Positions 21,821-32,205 of a stretch of DNA of 64,000 bases are shown here, in pieces; the stretch's first letter is position 1, and every line of letters begins with the position of its first letter. Origin of the DNA: Conchocele bisecta (taxonomy: Eukaryota > Mollusca > Bivalvia > Lucinida > Thyasiridae); contig CM055265.1 of NCBI GenBank assembly GCA_029237695.1, positions 84,562,447 through 84,626,446 on the forward strand, given 5' to 3'. Below the pieces are notes generated by a model. That model was not told the origin of the DNA and did not search any database. It saw only the letters and a program-made list of their open reading frames with translations. Made by a program: the position numbers and the translations under genes.

Positions 21821-22182
21821 GAACAATGCACCCGCTATAGTTACAACAGCGGGTAGTCCTGGTCGACACCAACAATCGCATTTACATAATTCAAATCTGA
21901 TCATCTAATTTTAATATTAGAAAAAGGTTACAAAGTATATAATTAATCAATTGTAATTACATATTAACGATACAATTTATACTGCAATTACGACTACAGG
22001 TACCCGCCGGATACTGGTACCACGCGCCGGTAACTGTGCAGGTCAGACGCTTGTTCCACCCAAAGTCACCGAAACGCTCGCACGAGAACAAACACGCCGG
22101 GGATTGTCTCAGATTTCAAATAGTTGCTTTAAAAGTTATTTGTCAATCAAATGTGATGTGAAATTACACTCAGCAATATCCC

Positions 22183-22710
22183 TACTGTCTGTTTCACGAA
22201 CCTGCCCAAATTTTACGGCTATATTAACAATGCAAAAACAATATTTATTTCGATAATATTGAATTATAGTAAAATTTAAGAATAAGCCATCTTTTTATTT
22301 CGTGAAATTTTGTCAAATATTGATTTTATTACAACACAAATTAATTGTCTATGGGAATTTAACATGGGGTGAAAAGGAGGCGGATGAGCTGGGGGAGGAG
22401 TCAAACAACGAACAAATTGGAAATTGACTCTGAAACCTCGGTATATAATTTGGAAATGATCTAACTAAGAAAACGAAAGTTAGATTTTGAAAATCGGTCC
22501 ACTCTTTCTGAAATTAGAAAAAATTCCCATGTTAAATCCCCAGACATCTTCACTCTGTGAATATGTCTATGGGGATTTAGCATGGGAAATTGTATTTTCG
22601 TAATAAAATAAATATTGAAACAAATTTCACAAAATATCATAAAAAAAAAGTTTTTCTATTGTTTATATATAGCTGTAAAATTTGAGCAGGTTTAGTGAAA
22701 CAGACAGTAG
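22183..22710. mobile_element. Family J foldback element, complete copy 1
   Basis: TACTGTCTGTTTCACGAACC opens it and TTTAGTGAAACAGACAGTA closes it. The roughly 530-bp element folds back around ACATCTTCACTCTGTGAATA, with a unique section (AGGAGGCGGATGAGCTGGGG) in the left arm. Confidence 0.82.
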
Positions 22711-22767
22711 TGTTAACATTCCACGGGGAGAATTTTTCTATTCATATTACGCAAAATAATACTGCCC

Positions 22768-23187
22768 TCCCAAGTCAAACTGCAGTATCTGTTAAACTGC
22801 AGGATCTGCACTATGATGCTATGCTGACCCTGTGCAATCATCCCAAGTCAAGCTGCAGTATCTGTTAAACTGCAGTATCTGCACTATGATGCTATGCTGA
22901 CCCTGTGCAATCATCCCCAGGTGGGGATGATTGCACAAAGTCAAACTGCAGTATCTGTTAAACTGCAGTATCTGCACTATGGTGCTATGCTGACCCTGTG
23001 CAATCATCCCCAGGTGGGGATGATTGCACAAAGTCAAACTGCAGTATCTGTTACACTGCAGCATCTGCACTATGATGCTATGCTGACCCTGTGCAATCAT
23101 CCCCAGGTGGGGATGATTGCACAGGGTCAGCATAGCATCATAGTGCAGATACTGCAGTTTAACAGATACTGCAGTTTGACTTGGGTG
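22768..23187. repeat. 93-bp foldback satellite
   Basis: The 93-bp direct units (GTCAAACTGCAGTATCTGTT, CACTATGATGCTATGCTGAC, CCTGTGCAATCATCCCCAGG) repeat four to five times. The last unit is followed by its full reverse complement, ending ACTGCAGTTTGACTTGGG. Since 93 is divisible by 3, both strands show long repetitive frames with no coding meaning. Confidence 0.9.
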
Positions 23188-23405
23188 GGCAGAATAGTTG
23201 TCAACATGAATTCAGTGTATTTAATATACATGCACATAATACATAGCACTATTTTTCAGTAATACGTCTGTTTAACTTTACGGAGTAACGTGCGTTCCTC
23301 TATCACGTTGTTCAATTTTCTTCAGATTTACTCATTTCGAAAATCTAACTGTTTCATCGATTCCTATATATGTATATTTCTAAATAATAATTAGCTGCAC
23401 ATTTA

Positions 23406-23854
23406 TTAGGAAATAATTCCAGCACAAAAATATTTACACAATTCCCTAACATTTGATTGGTCCGTAGCAAGTCTCTGTCCAAAATTTATATCCCAGTAAA
23501 CTCCCACGCCGAACTACTTTCCGTAACCGTCAGGCGCAGTTAAAATAATTCTAAGGAAAACGGAAAATAAACACATTTTCTGGATGAATTTATTTCAAAT
23601 GCTGGAATTATAGGGAATGAATGGCCTTTTTGTGGAATTTATCGGGGATATAAACTTGGAAAAGTCGCGGGAATACTGGGCGAGGCCTTAAAAAATTACA
23701 ATTTTCGAAAAAAAACATAATATATATACATGTAGTATATATTTTATTTTTTTTTCGAAAATTGTAATTTTGTATCGCTTCGTCCAGTATTCCCGCGACT
23801 TTTCCAAGTTCATACCACGATAAATTCCACAAAAAGGCCATTCATTCCTATAAT
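23406..23854. mobile_element. Family H compound element, copy 2
   Basis: The layout matches copy 1. The hairpin centre contains AATTACAATTTTCGAAAAAA and TATATACATGTAGTATATAT instead of a simple loop. Confidence 0.8.
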
Positions 23855-23944
23855 AAGTAAAACAAGTATGTATATGTGCAATAGAAATTTACATCATGAT
23901 ACTGAGGAGTCCATGTATAGTCATTACTAGCCATAATGTATTTT

Positions 23945-24429
23945 AAAGGGACATGTCCACTCAGTAGGCACAAACAGTTCTTCATAGCAGAGACATAATT
24001 TGAGACATTTTCTGGCAAAATAAACATTCATTCACCATTACCCCACGTAGTGATTGGCATTATTATACATTTTATATCGGACGTAAATTTCCACACTGAT
24101 ATCAGGGGCGATAACCGTGTTTTCTTAAAATGTTAACGGAAATTACTATTTATTCTTTGTATTTATTGTTTGATATGGAATTATCATACTTTATAGTCTG
24201 TCGAAAATATTATTTTTTCAGGTGACGCATTTAATTAGTATAAATAATTAAAAAAATAATATGCCTCATTTGCATATGAAAATAGCCTGATACCAACGCG
24301 CGTCACTATCAGTAAAATACATAATACTCATTTCGTAATCTTTAGAAATGGTGGAATAGTGACACAATTATACATTTATTTAATTCCTATAAAGAACAGT
24401 TTGTGCCTACTGAGTGGGTATGTACTTTT
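23945..24429. mobile_element. Family O element with inverted ends, copy 1
   Basis: AAAGGGACATGTCCACTCAG then TAGGCACAAACAGTTCTT at the left mirrors GTGCCTACTGAGTGGGTATG TACTTTTT at the right. Inverted ends are over 30 bp and the length is about 485 bp. The interior has no coding frame. Confidence 0.82.
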
Positions 24430-24591
24430 TATCAATGTCAGTTGCATGCAACTGAAACGGTAATATTCGATTGCATGGAATACAACAATTAGATCGCACG
24501 CCCAGGTTGAATACTAAACGCGTGCGCGCGCGCTAACTTGAAAATTAAAATAAAAGATACTACCGTTGTGAAACTGTTGCAATGGCAAGTG

Positions 24592-24875
24592 CGGATCCAG
24601 GCGGGGGCGTGTCTGGCGTACGCCCCCTTTAAAACTGGTCGAGTTTGGATTTTAACCCATTTTTTTCGTGAAAAGATCTGATTATTTCCTTATTTCTCTC
24701 ACAAAGTGTATGTTTTTAACACTCAGTTGAACCATCTCGTCGAGACGGTTCAACTGAGTGGTAACAACATATACTTTTGATGAGAAATAACAAAAATGCA
24801 GAAAAAAAATAATCTGAATTTTATATAAATTGAAATCCACGCTCCCACTAGACATAAATACTGGATCCGCCCCTG
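24592..24875. mobile_element. Family R-related hairpin element with GGATCC ends
   Basis: It shares the centre (GTTGAACCATCTCGTCGAGA and mirror) and AACATATACTTTTGATGAGA with the element at 33292. Its ends are GCGGATCCAGGCGGGGGC and TGGATCCGCCCCTGG instead of TTAACCC, so the same hairpin core carries two different end types. Confidence 0.75.
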
Positions 24876-25215
24876 GATGGGATCTGTTATTTAATAGCTT
24901 TGTAATAAATTCTTCAGTTGTTCGTTCTAGTTATTCGTAGTATCACAAATAAAGGCCCAACTGCTGGCAGACAGGCAGAATGCAAAATAAACAATTCTCT
25001 GCCGAAATAATTAAATATTAATTACCCTAATAACACGTCAAGATACACACTTGCTGTGTGTTTTATTAAATCAGTGTTGATTCCGCATTGAAAAGGGCTA
25101 TAAAGCTAACATTTTACGACCAATTATCTCGAAAATAGCGCAAAGTAATGGTCGGAATAAAGCGACACACGAATAAACAGACATCGCAACTGTCTACACC
25201 TCCCAAACAGCCAAT

Positions 25216-25278
25216 TACCGTGGAATCTCTCAAAACCGGACACCCCCAGGGTGTCCGGTTTAGAGAGATTCCACTGTA
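25216..25278. mobile_element. Family G MITE, copy 3
   Basis: CCGTGGAATCTCTCAAAACC pairs with GGTTTAGAGAGATTCCACTG around CCGGACACCCCCAGGGTG. Confidence 0.78.
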
Positions 25279-25936
25279 TGCACCGTTTAAAGCAGGCACA
25301 CAGCTTTTGAAATAATTTATATTCTCTTGCAGTAAATTAAACCGTTTTTGTGCATTTCACGCATCATCTCTTTCGCCAGCCTCTGCTACTTTGTGCAATT
25401 TATCGCCTCAGCTACCGTGCGTATTAGCGTAATCGGCGAGATTTTATCGCCTATTGGGGTTGATGGCTTTATATCTACACTGTCTAAACCGCCCATAAAT
25501 AACCATATGTTGTCCCTTTGTCCCCTGGACACCTGTGAAGATAAAATGACCAGTCAGAATTGGACACATTTCGGTGATGGTCAGTGTTGCTCGTGTACAA
25601 CAAGCTAACTACGCTATAATTCCTAAGATAACCAGTCATACCAGAATTGGACACATTGAGGCGATGGTCAGTGTTGCCCCGTATAACAAGCCAACTACAC
25701 TATAATTCCTAAAAACAACTTTTAAATATGACCAACTTATTCCAGTAAATGTACAATGCAGAATGTGGATACAGTATGCGAATAAAAAGGCCTGCAATAA
25801 AATAAAAAAAATAAGGCCGGCAATCATCCAGATGACGTCTTTACTAAACTCGGTGCAGAATCTAAAAATACGTCTAAGGAAAACTGCCAACTAAATATGA
25901 TTAGTTATTCCAAAAGTAGCATATACTATAATGAAT
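25279..25936. other. No gene seen; short duplicated phrase
   Basis: CAGAATTGGACACATT with GATGGTCAGTGTTGC occurs twice (about 25555 and 25640), a local duplication of roughly 85 bp. Confidence 0.55.
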
Positions 25937-26161
25937 AAATGGGGCTTAATATATCTTTGACAAGCGTAGCTCTTAATCAATAACACACTCTTGTAACCTA
26001 GCAACGATCTATATTGCTTGTTAGAAGCATGCCGGGGTTTTTCAGTGATGGAATAGCGAACAGTGCAGATCCTGATTAGACTGTGCGGATGCACAGTCTG
26101 ATCTGGATCTACACTGGTAGCAAAACCTATGATCCTCATATCCCCAGTGTCAGCCACCTAT
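25937..26161. mobile_element. Family D element, copy 4 (minus orientation)
   Basis: The order is reversed: GTAGCTCTTAATCAATAACA first, then GAAGCATGCCGGGGTTTTTC, then the core GCAGATCCTGATTAGACTG and mirror. The outer ends are worn. Confidence 0.75.
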
Positions 26162-26615
26162 ATGTATTACAATATATTTATTAATAAATTAATATATAGT
26201 GTTACCATTTGTTGATGTCATACACAATAAAACACCGCTAAAGCAAAATGCTGCAACATTAACCCCCACCCCATCCGGTTTCACCCATTCAACTTGCTTC
26301 AATATAAACTAAGTGAGGTTGGGCATTAACATTCTTATGAAACCGGAGCGAATAGAATTATAAACTATGCGAAAAGGTACCCGTGTTTCTAGGATTTCCG
26401 GACAAGTATTAAAACCGCGTTGCCTGGCGCTTGTATACTCCCTGTTGGAACCCGCGCAGTCTGATCATTGTCTTCAATTTTCGCCATTTAGTCTGCGAAA
26501 CATCCGTCTGGTATACTTCTAACAAAACATATTTATTTAGCTTATATTTAAGAGTAGGAATTGGCTCGAATGCCTTCCAAACCCGGTAAAAAAATCGAAA
26601 CGGTTGTCCGCTATG

Positions 26616-26723
26616 TACAGAATCGCCTGCTTTAATTTTACCCAGATCTCAAGGTTTGTGAACGTATATTGGCACAATCTCAACTCACCCTCACTCAGAT
26701 GTATTGACTGAGCCTGAGCTATA
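26616..26723. mobile_element. Family C half element
   Basis: The left half (TCGCCTGCTTTAATTTTACC through TGACTGAGCCTGAGCTATA) stops at the centre, where a half family J element begins. Confidence 0.65.
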
Positions 26724-26834
26724 GGAAGGCTCATTCTTAAAGTTTTATAAAATGTAATATTATTGAAAAAATACTGTTTTTGCATTGTTGCTATAGCCGT
26801 AAAATTTGGGCAGGTTTCGTGAAACAGACCGTAG
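26724..26834. mobile_element. Family J right-end fragment
   Basis: GGCTCATTCTTAAAGTTTTA to CAGGTTTCGTGAAACAGACC is the last roughly 110 bp. It is fused to a half family C element. It ends 296 nt before the homeodomain exon. Confidence 0.7.
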
Positions 26835-27130
26835 ATGTAATTATAATTAATTAACACAAATGTTAGATGCTGCGTGTTTTACTAGCACATACATTATACA
26901 TGGAAGCAGTACAGATCACATACATGTTTTCAGTAGCGGCCTTCATTCAATATTCAATACGTATAAGTTATTGTTCACATATATATTGGATTTTTAAGGA
27001 ATTAAATGCGAGGGAGCGTTAGCGACATATGAAAAATAACATACTTATAATCAGTCAGGTTTATAATAGAGTCTCCCATCCGAGTATTTATTAACTGCAA
27101 AAGTGATTGTTTACAATGCAATATTTTCAG

Positions 27131-27489
27131 TTATGGAGGCTTGGATCTGAACGCCCGCAGAAAGAACGCAACGCGAGAAACGACAAACACGCTGAAAGCC
27201 TGGCTTTACGAGCACAGAAAGAACCCCTACCCAACGAAGGGCGAGAAGATAATGCTGGCGATAATCACGAAGATGACGCTGACGCAGGTGTCGACTTGGT
27301 TCGCGAACGCGAGGAGACGGCTGAAGAAAGAGAACAAGATGACGTGGTCTCCGAGGAACAGATCGGAGGATGGAGATGGTGATATGGACGATAATGACGA
27401 CGATTTGGATGATCATAACAAGGAAAACGCTAACGACTCCAACCACTCGCACGATTCTACCCTCAATATGTCGCTGGACGACAATAACG
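27131..27489 (+). CDS. Irx: Irx homeobox gene, homeodomain exon (TALE class)
   Basis: This exon encodes residues about 123-242, including the complete TALE homeodomain at about 131-193. It begins [17 protein letters not shown]. The three-residue PYP insertion between helices 1 and 2 follows in [12 protein letters not shown]. The recognition helix is [18 protein letters not shown], with Ala50 and the DNA-contacting Asn51 intact. The homeodomain is nearly invariant across animal Irx proteins, so family assignment is certain. After it come KMTWSPRNR and an acidic run ([17 protein letters not shown]), the usual Irx acidic region. The acceptor is ATATTTTCAG ending at 27130 and the donor is GTGAGT at 27490. 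It enters with one base completing Gly and leaves with one base (G) completed by the next exon. A family C hairpin begins only about 17 nt beyond the donor. Confidence 0.97.
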
Positions 27490-27505
27490 GTGAGTTTAAC
27501 ATTGT

Positions 27506-27724
27506 TACACTGCCGCCTCCGTTAATCTTATCACTAACTGTCAATTTCCTTATTTTAAATTATTGAATATTGTACAAGAAGTCAAGCAAGTTGATTTTCT
27601 GAGCCTGAGCTATGCTACAGCTCAGGCTCAGAAAATCAACTTGCTTGATTGCGAATTGTCATTGCCGATATATGTTGAGAAATGTTGATCATCTGGGCGA
27701 GATTAACGCAGGCGGGGGTTGTGT
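27506..27724. mobile_element. Family C hairpin element, copy 3, 17 nt after homeodomain exon
   Basis: The full element has outer ends ACACTGCCGCCTCCGTTAAT and GATTAACGCAGGCGGGGGTT. The inner palindrome TGAGCCTGAGCTATGCTACAG and its mirror are nearly perfect. It begins about 17 nt after the GT of the homeodomain exon's donor. Confidence 0.82.
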
Positions 27725-27742
27725 ACTTATACTATATGAGAG

Positions 27743-27903
27743 TGAAAATTGTGATATTTTCTGTAAATGACGACGAAAGTTGACGAAATGTTCATAGAAC
27801 ATGAATTCTACATTTGCTCTGAACATTTCGTCAACTCTCGACGTCATTTACGGAAGTTTTGTAAATATATTTCATGAGATATTGGACATCTTCTCATGGC
27901 TTG
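27743..27903. mobile_element. Family M hairpin, copy 2
   Basis: AAATGACGACGAAAGTTGAC, ATTCTACATTTGCTCTGAAC and TCGACGTCATTTACGGAAG form the hairpin. The outer left end is worn. Confidence 0.72.
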
Positions 27904-28713
27904 TAGTATATGCGTGCATCAATAAATGAGTAGTATGAATAGAACATAATAATGATGATGTAAAACTACATTTTGATACATCAATGGAATAGGTTATGCA
28001 AGCAAACGGTGTCAGCGACCTAAAACACCTCCTACCCCAATCCAATAATCCAATAGCCTATATAGACCCCTTTAAAAAACCTCATTGTTACATGCATATC
28101 TGCATAGTTAAGGAATGTGACCATGCTCTGACAAATACGTATTTGTTTTTATGTTTGTCAGATCACGGTCGTTTTTATTCTTTAAGCATACATATATACC
28201 CTATATTATTTTGATCTTGTCAACTATATGTGTACGATTGTATGTTATGTATTATATACATGTAACAAAGAGCATTAAAGATTAATAAAAAACCAACAAC
28301 AAAACAACACCTCTGTCAGTATATTTGTGTCACGGACTACTTTAGCCTATAACATATGCAGTGTCATTATTGAAAACAACCATAAAAACTGAATGTTAAT
28401 TCACAATAGCGAAAAGGCTAATGTATACAGAATCATTAAACATGTTTACAAATGACTCATTAACGCATTACGTAAATGTATACATTAAACAATATTTAGC
28501 ATTCCCCTTGTCTGATTTGACATCGATGCTATGTCATAAGTCAATATACGGTTGAAAATGTAATAATATTATTATAAAACGGTGTCCAGTAATAAATTGT
28601 GTTGTTGAAAGTAGGGCCGGTAGCATAGACTTTTACACGTCTTCTGTCAGTGTTATTGTCCTACACATTTAATGTCATAACGTATCAATGGGTAATATGC
28701 GATAAGATGCATA
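27904..28713. other. No gene seen
   Basis: Unique AT-rich intron sequence with a weak hairpin near 28118-28170 (CTGACAAATACGTATTTG). Confidence 0.5.
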
Positions 28714-28787
28714 TACAGTGGAACCTCTCTAAACCGGACACCCTGGGAGGTCCCCAGGGAGGTCCGGTTTAGAGAGGTTCCACTGTA
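28714..28787. mobile_element. Family G MITE, copy 4 (nearly perfect)
   Basis: Both TACAGTG/CACTGTA ends are intact, and the arms pair throughout apart from GGTCC/TGTCC differences. Confidence 0.82.
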
Positions 28788-29100
28788 AATCAGACATATG
28801 ACTATGCCAAGGCATGCATATGTTCTTTGTGAATATCACCCAAAATCAATTTTGTTTCTTGTAAACAAAATTTGGTTTGGTAAATTTTATCATCAGAGAT
28901 AGATGACAATGAAACCCATAAAATTAAAGATACATAGACTGCCTTCGTGTCCGGTTTAGTTAAGGCAGTTAGTATATGGCAGGGTTTTCATCAAACTTGG
29001 CCACCACCCCCCCTCAACAATCAAATAAATTTAAATAGATATTACAGTTTCTAACATTCTCTGAAAGGAAACATATAATTATAATGCATGCCAATCATCT

Positions 29101-29181
29101 ATTGAATTTTCGATCACGTGGTCTATATCAAAATAGATTCAAAACCACTTTGATAAGATTATGTGGTCGAAAATTCAACAC
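29101..29181. repeat. Small inverted repeat
   Basis: TTGAATTTTCGATCACGTGG pairs with TTATGTGGTCGAAAATTCAA. Confidence 0.7.
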
Positions 29182-29207
29182 GAATGATTATTTAAAAATA
29201 ATAAGTA

Positions 29208-29425
29208 AATGTGGTTGTGACTGAATAAATTAAGTTTTACGATCGGTGCAGATCCAGATCATCCTGTGCATCCGCACAGTCAGTGTCTGCACTGTTCGCA
29301 ATTCCACCAACGAAACAAACTCGACATGCTTCTAACAAGGACTATACATAAGTGTGATAATTGATCAGTAACCACACTGGTCACTCATCCCATAAGCCCC
29401 ATTTCTCCAGTCACAGTCACATATC
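29208..29425. mobile_element. Family D element, copy 5
   Basis: AAATGTGGTTGTGACTGAAT opens it and CTCCAGTCACAGTCACATAT closes it. The core is shortened (GATCATCCTGTGCATCCGC, then CACAGTCAGTGTCTGCACTG). Confidence 0.78.
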
Positions 29426-29618
29426 AGAGTTCAATCTGAAACTTCAGCGGTTTCAATGGTCCCGAGATATTCAGAAAATTGTTGTATAAAGTTTATCGCT
29501 GTTTAATCATCATGTGTCGTTGTATTGAGCGGAATGTATATTATGCATCCACATCGCGAAACTCATCGGATTATCTCGCGGATTATCTCTACGCACATTC
29601 GGACGAACCGTGATCCAA

Positions 29619-30025
29619 TTTGTCTACACCACCGCCTGCGGTAATATTGCCTATATTATCAAGATTTCTGAACATATACTGGCAATGCCAACTCGCGATC
29701 AAGAAATGTGATTGTCTGAACCAGGGGGCCGTTTCACTAAACTTTGTACGACTAAAATGTTCGTAAGTGCGAAATTATGATAGTCTGTACATTTCACATT
29801 AAAAAAAGTTTTCTTGTAAACAATTATTGGATTTACATTTATGTCCATCAATTGCAATTTCCAGCCGATCCTAAATTTGCTCTTACGAACATTTTAGTCG
29901 TACGGAGTTTAGTGAAACGGGCCCCTGATTTGTAGTTCAGCTCAGGCTCAGCAAATCAAGCTGCTTGACTTCAAAAACAATATTCAAATATTTTGAAATA
30001 AATAAATTTGACAGATATTGTCCTA
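29619..30025. mobile_element. Family C element split by family B
   Basis: The left part (CCACCGCCTGCGGTAATATT to TGTCTGAACC) and right part (AGCTCAGGCTCAGCAAATCA to TTGACAGATATTG) are separated by the family B copy at 29724-29925. Confidence 0.8.
29724..29925. mobile_element. Family B hairpin element, copy 7, nested in family C
   Basis: The ends GGGGGCCGTTTCACTAAACT and AGTGAAACGGGCCCC are intact, but the central palindrome is deleted. It interrupts a family C element between GATTGTCTGAACC and the CTGTAG-like continuation. Confidence 0.85.
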
Positions 30026-30495
30026 CACATTGCGAAACACAGTCATAGAGACACGTCGGATTATCTCGCGCATTATCTCTACGTACGGGCGGACGATCCG
30101 TGATCTATGCGTATTACATATACATGTTCAAATTTACGAGTTTATTCTATCCTATTTGGCTTATATTTAATGGTGGGAATTGGCTCGAACATCTTGCATA
30201 CCAAATTTACGAGTTCTTCGGTTGGTACTATGTACAGCCAGTGTTCCGGAGATATGCACGCCCCGTATACAGTGACACACGTGACAATGTTCATCGCCCT
30301 GTTACAAACTATCTAATTGGCCATCGTAATCGTAGCCGAATCGTTTACATGTTGATCGTTATCAAACACCGTTGTAATGATAGTTTGCATGTGTTTTATT
30401 TGTTAAAAACAATATGTCATTTGTTAATGAGGGAATACACTGATATTGTTATACTGCTTTAGAATGCACCGAGGAACCGAAATGACTAATTACCC

Positions 30496-30925
30496 ACATG
30501 TATATGTGGCTGTGACTGGAGAAATGGGGATTTGGGTTTCGCAGTTCAGACTGTGTATATCCGCGCAGTCTGATCAGGATTTGCACTGTCCGCCAGCCAA
30601 TCACAATGAAACACCAGGGGCCCGTTTCACTAAACTTCGCAATACTAACATGTTCGTAAGTGCAAAATTATGATAGTCTGTAAATTTCACATTAACAATG
30701 TTTTCTTGTAAACAATTATTGCATTTACATTTATTGAGCATAGGCTGCATATGCAGCCTATGCTCAATAAAAGTAAATCCATCAATTGAAATTCCCAGAC
30801 AATCCTATATTATCACTTACGAACATTTTAGTCTAAGATGTTTAGTGAAACGGGCCCCTGACATGCTTCTAACAAACAGTATAGCTAGTTGGCAGGCTAG
30901 GTGAGTGTGCTAGCAGATCCGACGC
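30496..30925. mobile_element. Family D element split by family B
   Basis: The left part runs from CATGTATATGTGGCTGTGAC to CACAATGAAACACC, and the right part resumes GACATGCTTCTAACAAACAG. The family B hairpin at 30617-30858 separates them, so B inserted after D. Confidence 0.82.
30617..30858. mobile_element. Family B hairpin element, copy 8, nested in family D
   Basis: The complete hairpin interrupts a family D element between AATGAAACACC and GACATGCTTCTAAC, which are adjacent in other D copies. Confidence 0.87.
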
Positions 30926-30946
30926 TGTACGGGCCACAATTGCAAC

Positions 30947-31063
30947 TACAGTGAAACTTGGTTATAACGACACTTGCTACTCTATATATTGTAGAACCTT
31001 CTTGTAATGACACACTGTGCTATCCGGTCCGGAGCCATGTCGGTTAACTCAGGTTTCACTGTA
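30947..31063. mobile_element. Pogo-like element with TACAGTG ends
   Basis: TACAGTGAAACTTGGTTATA and TCAGGTTTCACTGTA are terminal inverted repeats. The interior differs from family G, so this is a related but distinct family. Confidence 0.65.
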
Positions 31064-31067
31064 CCAT

Positions 31068-31283
31068 ACACAAATTGCCTGCGTTAATCTTGCCCAGATT
31101 ATCAACGTTCTAATCTTATATTGGCAATGACAACTGACAATCAAGCAATTTGATTGTATGAACATGAGCTGTAGCACAGCTCAGGTTCATACAATCAAGC
31201 TACTTGATTTCAAGCACAACATTCCAGTATTCGAAATAAATAAATTACAAATATCGGCAAGATTAGCACAGGCGGTTGTGTAT
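31068..31283. mobile_element. Family C hairpin element, copy 5
   Basis: The complete element runs from GCCTGCGTTAATCTTGCC to GCAAGATTAGCACAGGCGG. The inner palindrome centres on CTGTAGCACAG near 31174. A hexamer microsatellite begins 11 nt after it. Confidence 0.82.
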
Positions 31284-31294
31284 GCCCTAAGTCT

Positions 31295-31487
31295 TCACTC
31301 ACACTCACACTCACACTCACACTCACACTCACACTCACACTCACACTCACACTCACACTCACACTCACACTCACACTCACACTCACACTCACACTCACAC
31401 TCACACTCACACTCACACTCACACTCACATCACCTACACTCACACTCACACTCACACTCACACTCACACTCACACTCACACTCACAA
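31295..31487. repeat. ACTCAC hexamer microsatellite
   Basis: About 32 copies of ACTCAC occur in a 193-bp tract, with one interruption near 31429 (CATCACCTACAC). It sits between two family C elements. The repeating His-Ser and Val-Ser frames are a by-product of the hexamer. Confidence 0.95.
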
Positions 31488-31497
31488 ACGAGTTACA

Positions 31498-31870
31498 CAA
31501 CTGCCTGCTTTAAACTTGCACAGCTCAGTCTCAGTCAATCAATCTGCTTGATTCCAAGCACAATATTGAAGTATTTACACAACCGCTTGCGTTAAACTGG
31601 CCCAGATGTTTCTTAACATCTATTGGCAATCTCAACTCACAATCAAGCAGTTTGATTGACTGAGCATGAGCTGTAGCACAACTCAGGCCCAGTCAATCAA
31701 TCTGCTTGATTTAAATACCAATATTCAAGCATTTTGGAAGAAAACAATTGACAACGATTGGCAAGATTAGCGCCGATTTTGTAGCACAGCTCAGCTCAGG
31801 CTCAGTCAATCAATCTGCATGATTTCATGCGCAATGTTTTTAGCATTTTGGAAGAAAACAATGACGGATC
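31498..31870. mobile_element. Array of family C fragments
   Basis: At least three partial family C units lie head to tail. Each contains CAGTCAATCAATCTGC with AAGCACAATATT-like or GAAGAAAACAATTGACAA tails, and one keeps a full inner palindrome near 31650-31712. Confidence 0.75.
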
Positions 31871-32164
31871 ATAGCTATAGTTATTTTCCTTTGCAAATAA
31901 TATTTATATATGTCCGGTCTATTTCTTACTGAATAGCACACAAATTGAGTTTTGTGAACAGAATAGGCACAACAAGTCTACACTGATTGGAATAACAGTA
32001 ATACGTGTGAACATATGTATCCGCCAAATAATGTAGTCCCATATCAGATTGTGAAGAACTGTTGGATGCTTTTGATCAACACTAGTCGAAGAGTTACGGC
32101 ACAATTTGGACCGGCTTTCTATATATAAATTCAACGGGAGGTAACTAGCTACGATCCCTCATTT

Positions 32165-32200
32165 ACAACTATTGGCAAGATTAGCCCAGGCGGTCGGGCA
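32165..32200. mobile_element. Family C end fragment
   Basis: ACTATTGGCAAGATTAGCCC followed by AGGCGGTCGGGCAT matches the family C outer end only. Confidence 0.55.
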
Positions 32201-32205
32201 TAGCC

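Larger units (their letters stand above)
18561..27130 (+). other. Irx intron before the homeodomain exon
   Basis: The 8.6-kb intron runs from GTAAGT to TTTTCAG. It holds families B, F, A, J, D, H, O, R, G and C, plus the 93-bp foldback satellite. The last 300 nt before the homeodomain exon (26835-27130) have no recognisable repeat. Confidence 0.85.
29556..30105. repeat. Direct repeats flanking a family C/B nest
   Basis: ATCGGATTATCTCGCGGATT at 29556-29616 recurs as GTCGGATTATCTCGCGCATT at 30055-30105. In both copies GGACGAACCGTGATC/GGACGATCCGTGATC follows. The nested family C and B elements lie between them. Confidence 0.7.

Noticed and set aside
22768..23187. CRISPR array
   Set aside because: Units are direct copies without variable spacers, and the genome is eukaryotic.
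22819..23262. Open frames of about 31-residue repeats on both strands
   Set aside because: The 93-bp satellite unit is a multiple of three, so repeats stay in frame without being coding.
28714..28787. Hairpin as rho-independent terminator
   Set aside because: It is a dispersed MITE in an animal intron; bacterial terminators do not apply.
30100..30462. Possible small protein of 120 residues
   Set aside because: It overlaps repeat-derived sequence shared with 26535-26620, and has no recognisable domain or splice context.
31158..31595. His-Ser and Val-Ser repeat proteins
   Set aside because: These are translations of the ACTCAC microsatellite and its complement.
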